From an uncultured Sutterella sp. (GTDB lineage: Bacteria > Pseudomonadota > Gammaproteobacteria > Burkholderiales > Burkholderiaceae_F), in contig CAJKSP010000039.1 in NCBI GenBank assembly GCA_905202595.1, positions 1 to 23,454 on the forward strand: 23,454 nucleotides of DNA, given 5' to 3'. A model generated the notes under the pieces. That model was not told the DNA's origin. It ran no database searches and saw nothing but the letters and a program-made list of their open reading frames with translations. Both the position numbers and the translations under genes were made by a program. How positions within the stretch are numbered: position 1 is the stretch's first letter; each line of letters begins with the position of its first letter. Below, piece after piece: positions 22,068 to 23,454 of the stretch.

Positions 22068-23336
22068 CTACTTTTCGGCGCCGCTTTCAGACGCCGCTCC
22101 GTAGGTCTCTCGGACAAATCGCTCAATCATATCCTGAAAGCGAGCCTGCATGTCAGGCCCCTTGAGCGAAGCAACCTTTTCGCCGCGCACATAGACGGGC
22201 GCCACCGGGCTTTCTCCGGAGCCTGGCAGGCTGATGCCGATGTCGGCCTGCCGGCTTTCTCCCGGACCGTTCACGACGCACCCCATGACGGCAACGGTCA
22301 TGGATTCGCTGCCCGGATACTTCTCGCGCCATTCCGGCGCGCGGGCGCGAAGAAAGGCCTGCGTGTCAGCCGCGAGATGCTGGAAAAGGTCCGAGCTCGT
22401 CCGCCCGCAGCCCGGGCAGCTCGTCACCGTCGGCGCAAAGGCGCGAAGCCCCATCGTCTGCAGAATTTCCTGCGCGACGACGACTTCTTCCGTTCGGGGC
22501 TTGCCGGGTTCGGGCGTGAGCGAAACGCGGATCGTATCGCCGATGCCCTCTTCGAGAAGCACGGCCAGCGCTGCGGTCGAAGCGACGATGCCCTTCGAGC
22601 CGATGCCCGCTTCCGTCAGGCCGAGATGCAGCGCATAGCTGCAGCGCGATGCGAGGCGGCGGTAGACGTCGATGAGCGCCTGGACTTCCGACACCTTGGC
22701 CGAAAGCACGATGCGGTCGGCGCTGAGCCCCAGGTCTTCGGCGGCCTTGGCGCTGGTGAGCGCGCTTTCGACCAGCGCCTCGCGAAGCACCTCCTGAGGC
22801 GTCAGGGGCATGCCCTTTGCCTGGTTCTCATCCATCATGCGGGCAAGAAGCGCCTGATCGAGCGAGCCCCAATTGACGCCGATGCGCACGGCAGCACCCG
22901 TTTCCTTGGCGCATTCGATCATCGTCGCAAAGTTCTCAGCCGCCTTTTCGCCCTTGCCGACATTGCCCGGATTGATGCGGTACTTCGAGAGCGCCTGCGC
23001 GCAGAGCGGCACCTCCTTCAGCAGCTTGTGGCCGTTGTAGTGAAAGTCGCCCACCAGCGGCACGAAGCAGCCGGCGCGGTCAAGCGCTTCGCGCACTTCC
23101 ACGACAGCACGCGCCGCGTCGGGCGTATTGACCGTCATGCGCACGAGCTCGGAACCGGCCCTTGCAAGCGCCAGAGCTTGTTCGGCCGTGGCCTTCCAGT
23201 CCGCCGTCGCCGTATTGGTCATCGACTGCACCACCACGGGCCGCCCGCCGCCAATCACCACGTCGCGACCCGCCCAAGAAACGCGGACGGCGTGACTGCG
23301 GCGGCGCCGCAGGCCTTCGGTATGAATGACAGACAT
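22068..23336 (-). CDS. ispG: 4-hydroxy-3-methylbut-2-enyl-diphosphate synthase (MEP pathway)
   Basis: This 422-residue iron-sulfur enzyme converts MEcPP to HMBPP in isoprenoid synthesis. The TIM-barrel half carries GGGRPVVVQSMTNT and RINPGN. The C-terminal half holds the [4Fe-4S] ligands Cys307 and Cys310 (SCPGCGR), Cys353 (GCVVNGPGE) and Glu360. The central insertion is of the usual bacterial length. AGGAG about ten bases upstream supports the start. In many relatives rodZ lies just upstream; here the next sequence upstream looks like the end of an insertion element, only about 65 bases from the start codon. Confidence 0.98.
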   Translation of the reverse strand: MSVIHTEGLRRRRSHAVRVSWAGRDVVIGGGRPVVVQSMTNTATADWKATAEQALALARAGSELVRMTVNTPDAARAVVEVREALDRAGCFVPLVGDFHYNGHKLLKEVPLCAQALSKYRINPGNVGKGEKAAENFATMIECAKETGAAVRIGVNWGSLDQALLARMMDENQAKGMPLTPQEVLREALVESALTSAKAAEDLGLSADRIVLSAKVSEVQALIDVYRRLASRCSYALHLGLTEAGIGSKGIVASTAALAVLLEEGIGDTIRVSLTPEPGKPRTEEVVVAQEILQTMGLRAFAPTVTSCPGCGRTSSDLFQHLAADTQAFLRARAPEWREKYPGSESMTVAVMGCVVNGPGESRQADIGISLPGSGESPVAPVYVRGEKVASLKGPDMQARFQDMIERFVRETYGAASESGAEK

Positions 23337-23399
23337 GAGAATTTGCTCCTCGTACGTGTTCGGAAAAGCGGCCCGAGCAGGCCTTCTGCGCCCGACACA

Positions 23400-23454
23400 T
23401 TGACGTCCTCACCGTCCTGAAGGGCGGTGATTCCCTCTAAAGCGGCTTGCGCCG
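23400..23454 (-). mobile_element. Putative right end of an IS200/IS605-family (tnpB-type) element, cut by the window edge
   Basis: On the minus strand the order is GGAATC, hairpin CACCGCCC-TTCA-GGACGGTG (plus 23410-23429, one G-T wobble), then GAGGACGTCAA ending at 23400. This layout, a subterminal hairpin followed by GAGG and a terminal TCAA, is what I recall for right ends of IS605/IS1341-type elements, such as the end of ISDra2. The bases before it can be read as the tail of a coding frame ending RRKPL with TAG at 23437-23439. The transposase or TnpB gene would lie beyond the window, so the call depends on a short motif. Confidence 0.5.

Noticed and set aside
22035..23420. Long plus-strand open frame opposite ispG
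   Set aside because: Shadow of ispG, which has all cluster ligands and a good start. The frame also runs through the terminator-side gap and the insertion-element end.

Overview
This window comes from a GC-rich Gram-negative chromosome, most likely a betaproteobacterium of the order Burkholderiales. The best family guess is Sutterellaceae (Sutterella or Parasutterella type). The reasons are the backbone order ispG-hisS-yfgM-bamB-der-hfq-hflX ... hflK-hflC-yjeT-purA-phosphoribosyltransferase, the beta-type Hfq (rim residues R-K-E-H, short tail) and a periplasmic arylsulfotransferase gene. The family-level placement is inference. Every gene I support is on the minus strand except crcB.

Read in transcription order from the right edge: bases 23400-23454 look like the right end of an IS200/IS605-type element. 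Then come ispG (isoprenoid precursor synthesis), hisS (histidyl-tRNA synthetase), yfgM (inner-membrane periplasmic TPR protein), bamB (outer-membrane assembly lipoprotein), der (ribosome-assembly GTPase), hfq (RNA chaperone) and hflX (ribosome-rescue GTPase). Stem-loops lie in most of the gaps. Those after ispG, after bamB and after hfq are followed by T-runs, so the cluster is probably read as several transcripts.

From about 14.7 to 10.0 kb an accessory block separates hflX from hflK, which are usually neighbours. It begins with an AT-rich, promoter-like stretch, followed by two Gate-domain membrane proteins (one a clear YjiG relative) and two tandem paralogous M20 metallopeptidases of 371 residues each. 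A fluoride channel gene, crcB, faces the opposite way. The layout resembles the E. coli yjiH-yjiG-iadA group, where Gate proteins sit beside a dipeptidase. I infer a peptide or N-acyl amino acid uptake and hydrolysis module.

Below 10 kb the backbone resumes with hflK-hflC-yjeT, ended by a clear bidirectional terminator. It is followed by purA and a purine-type phosphoribosyltransferase, without the hisZ that often sits before purA in related bacteria. An MscS-family channel with its own strong terminator follows. The left end holds assT and the first 34 codons of a probable dsbL: a periplasmic sulfotransferase with the oxidase that would form its single disulfide.

I saw no tRNA, rRNA, CRISPR array or prophage genes. 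The long plus-strand open frames opposite the conserved genes are GC-driven shadows.
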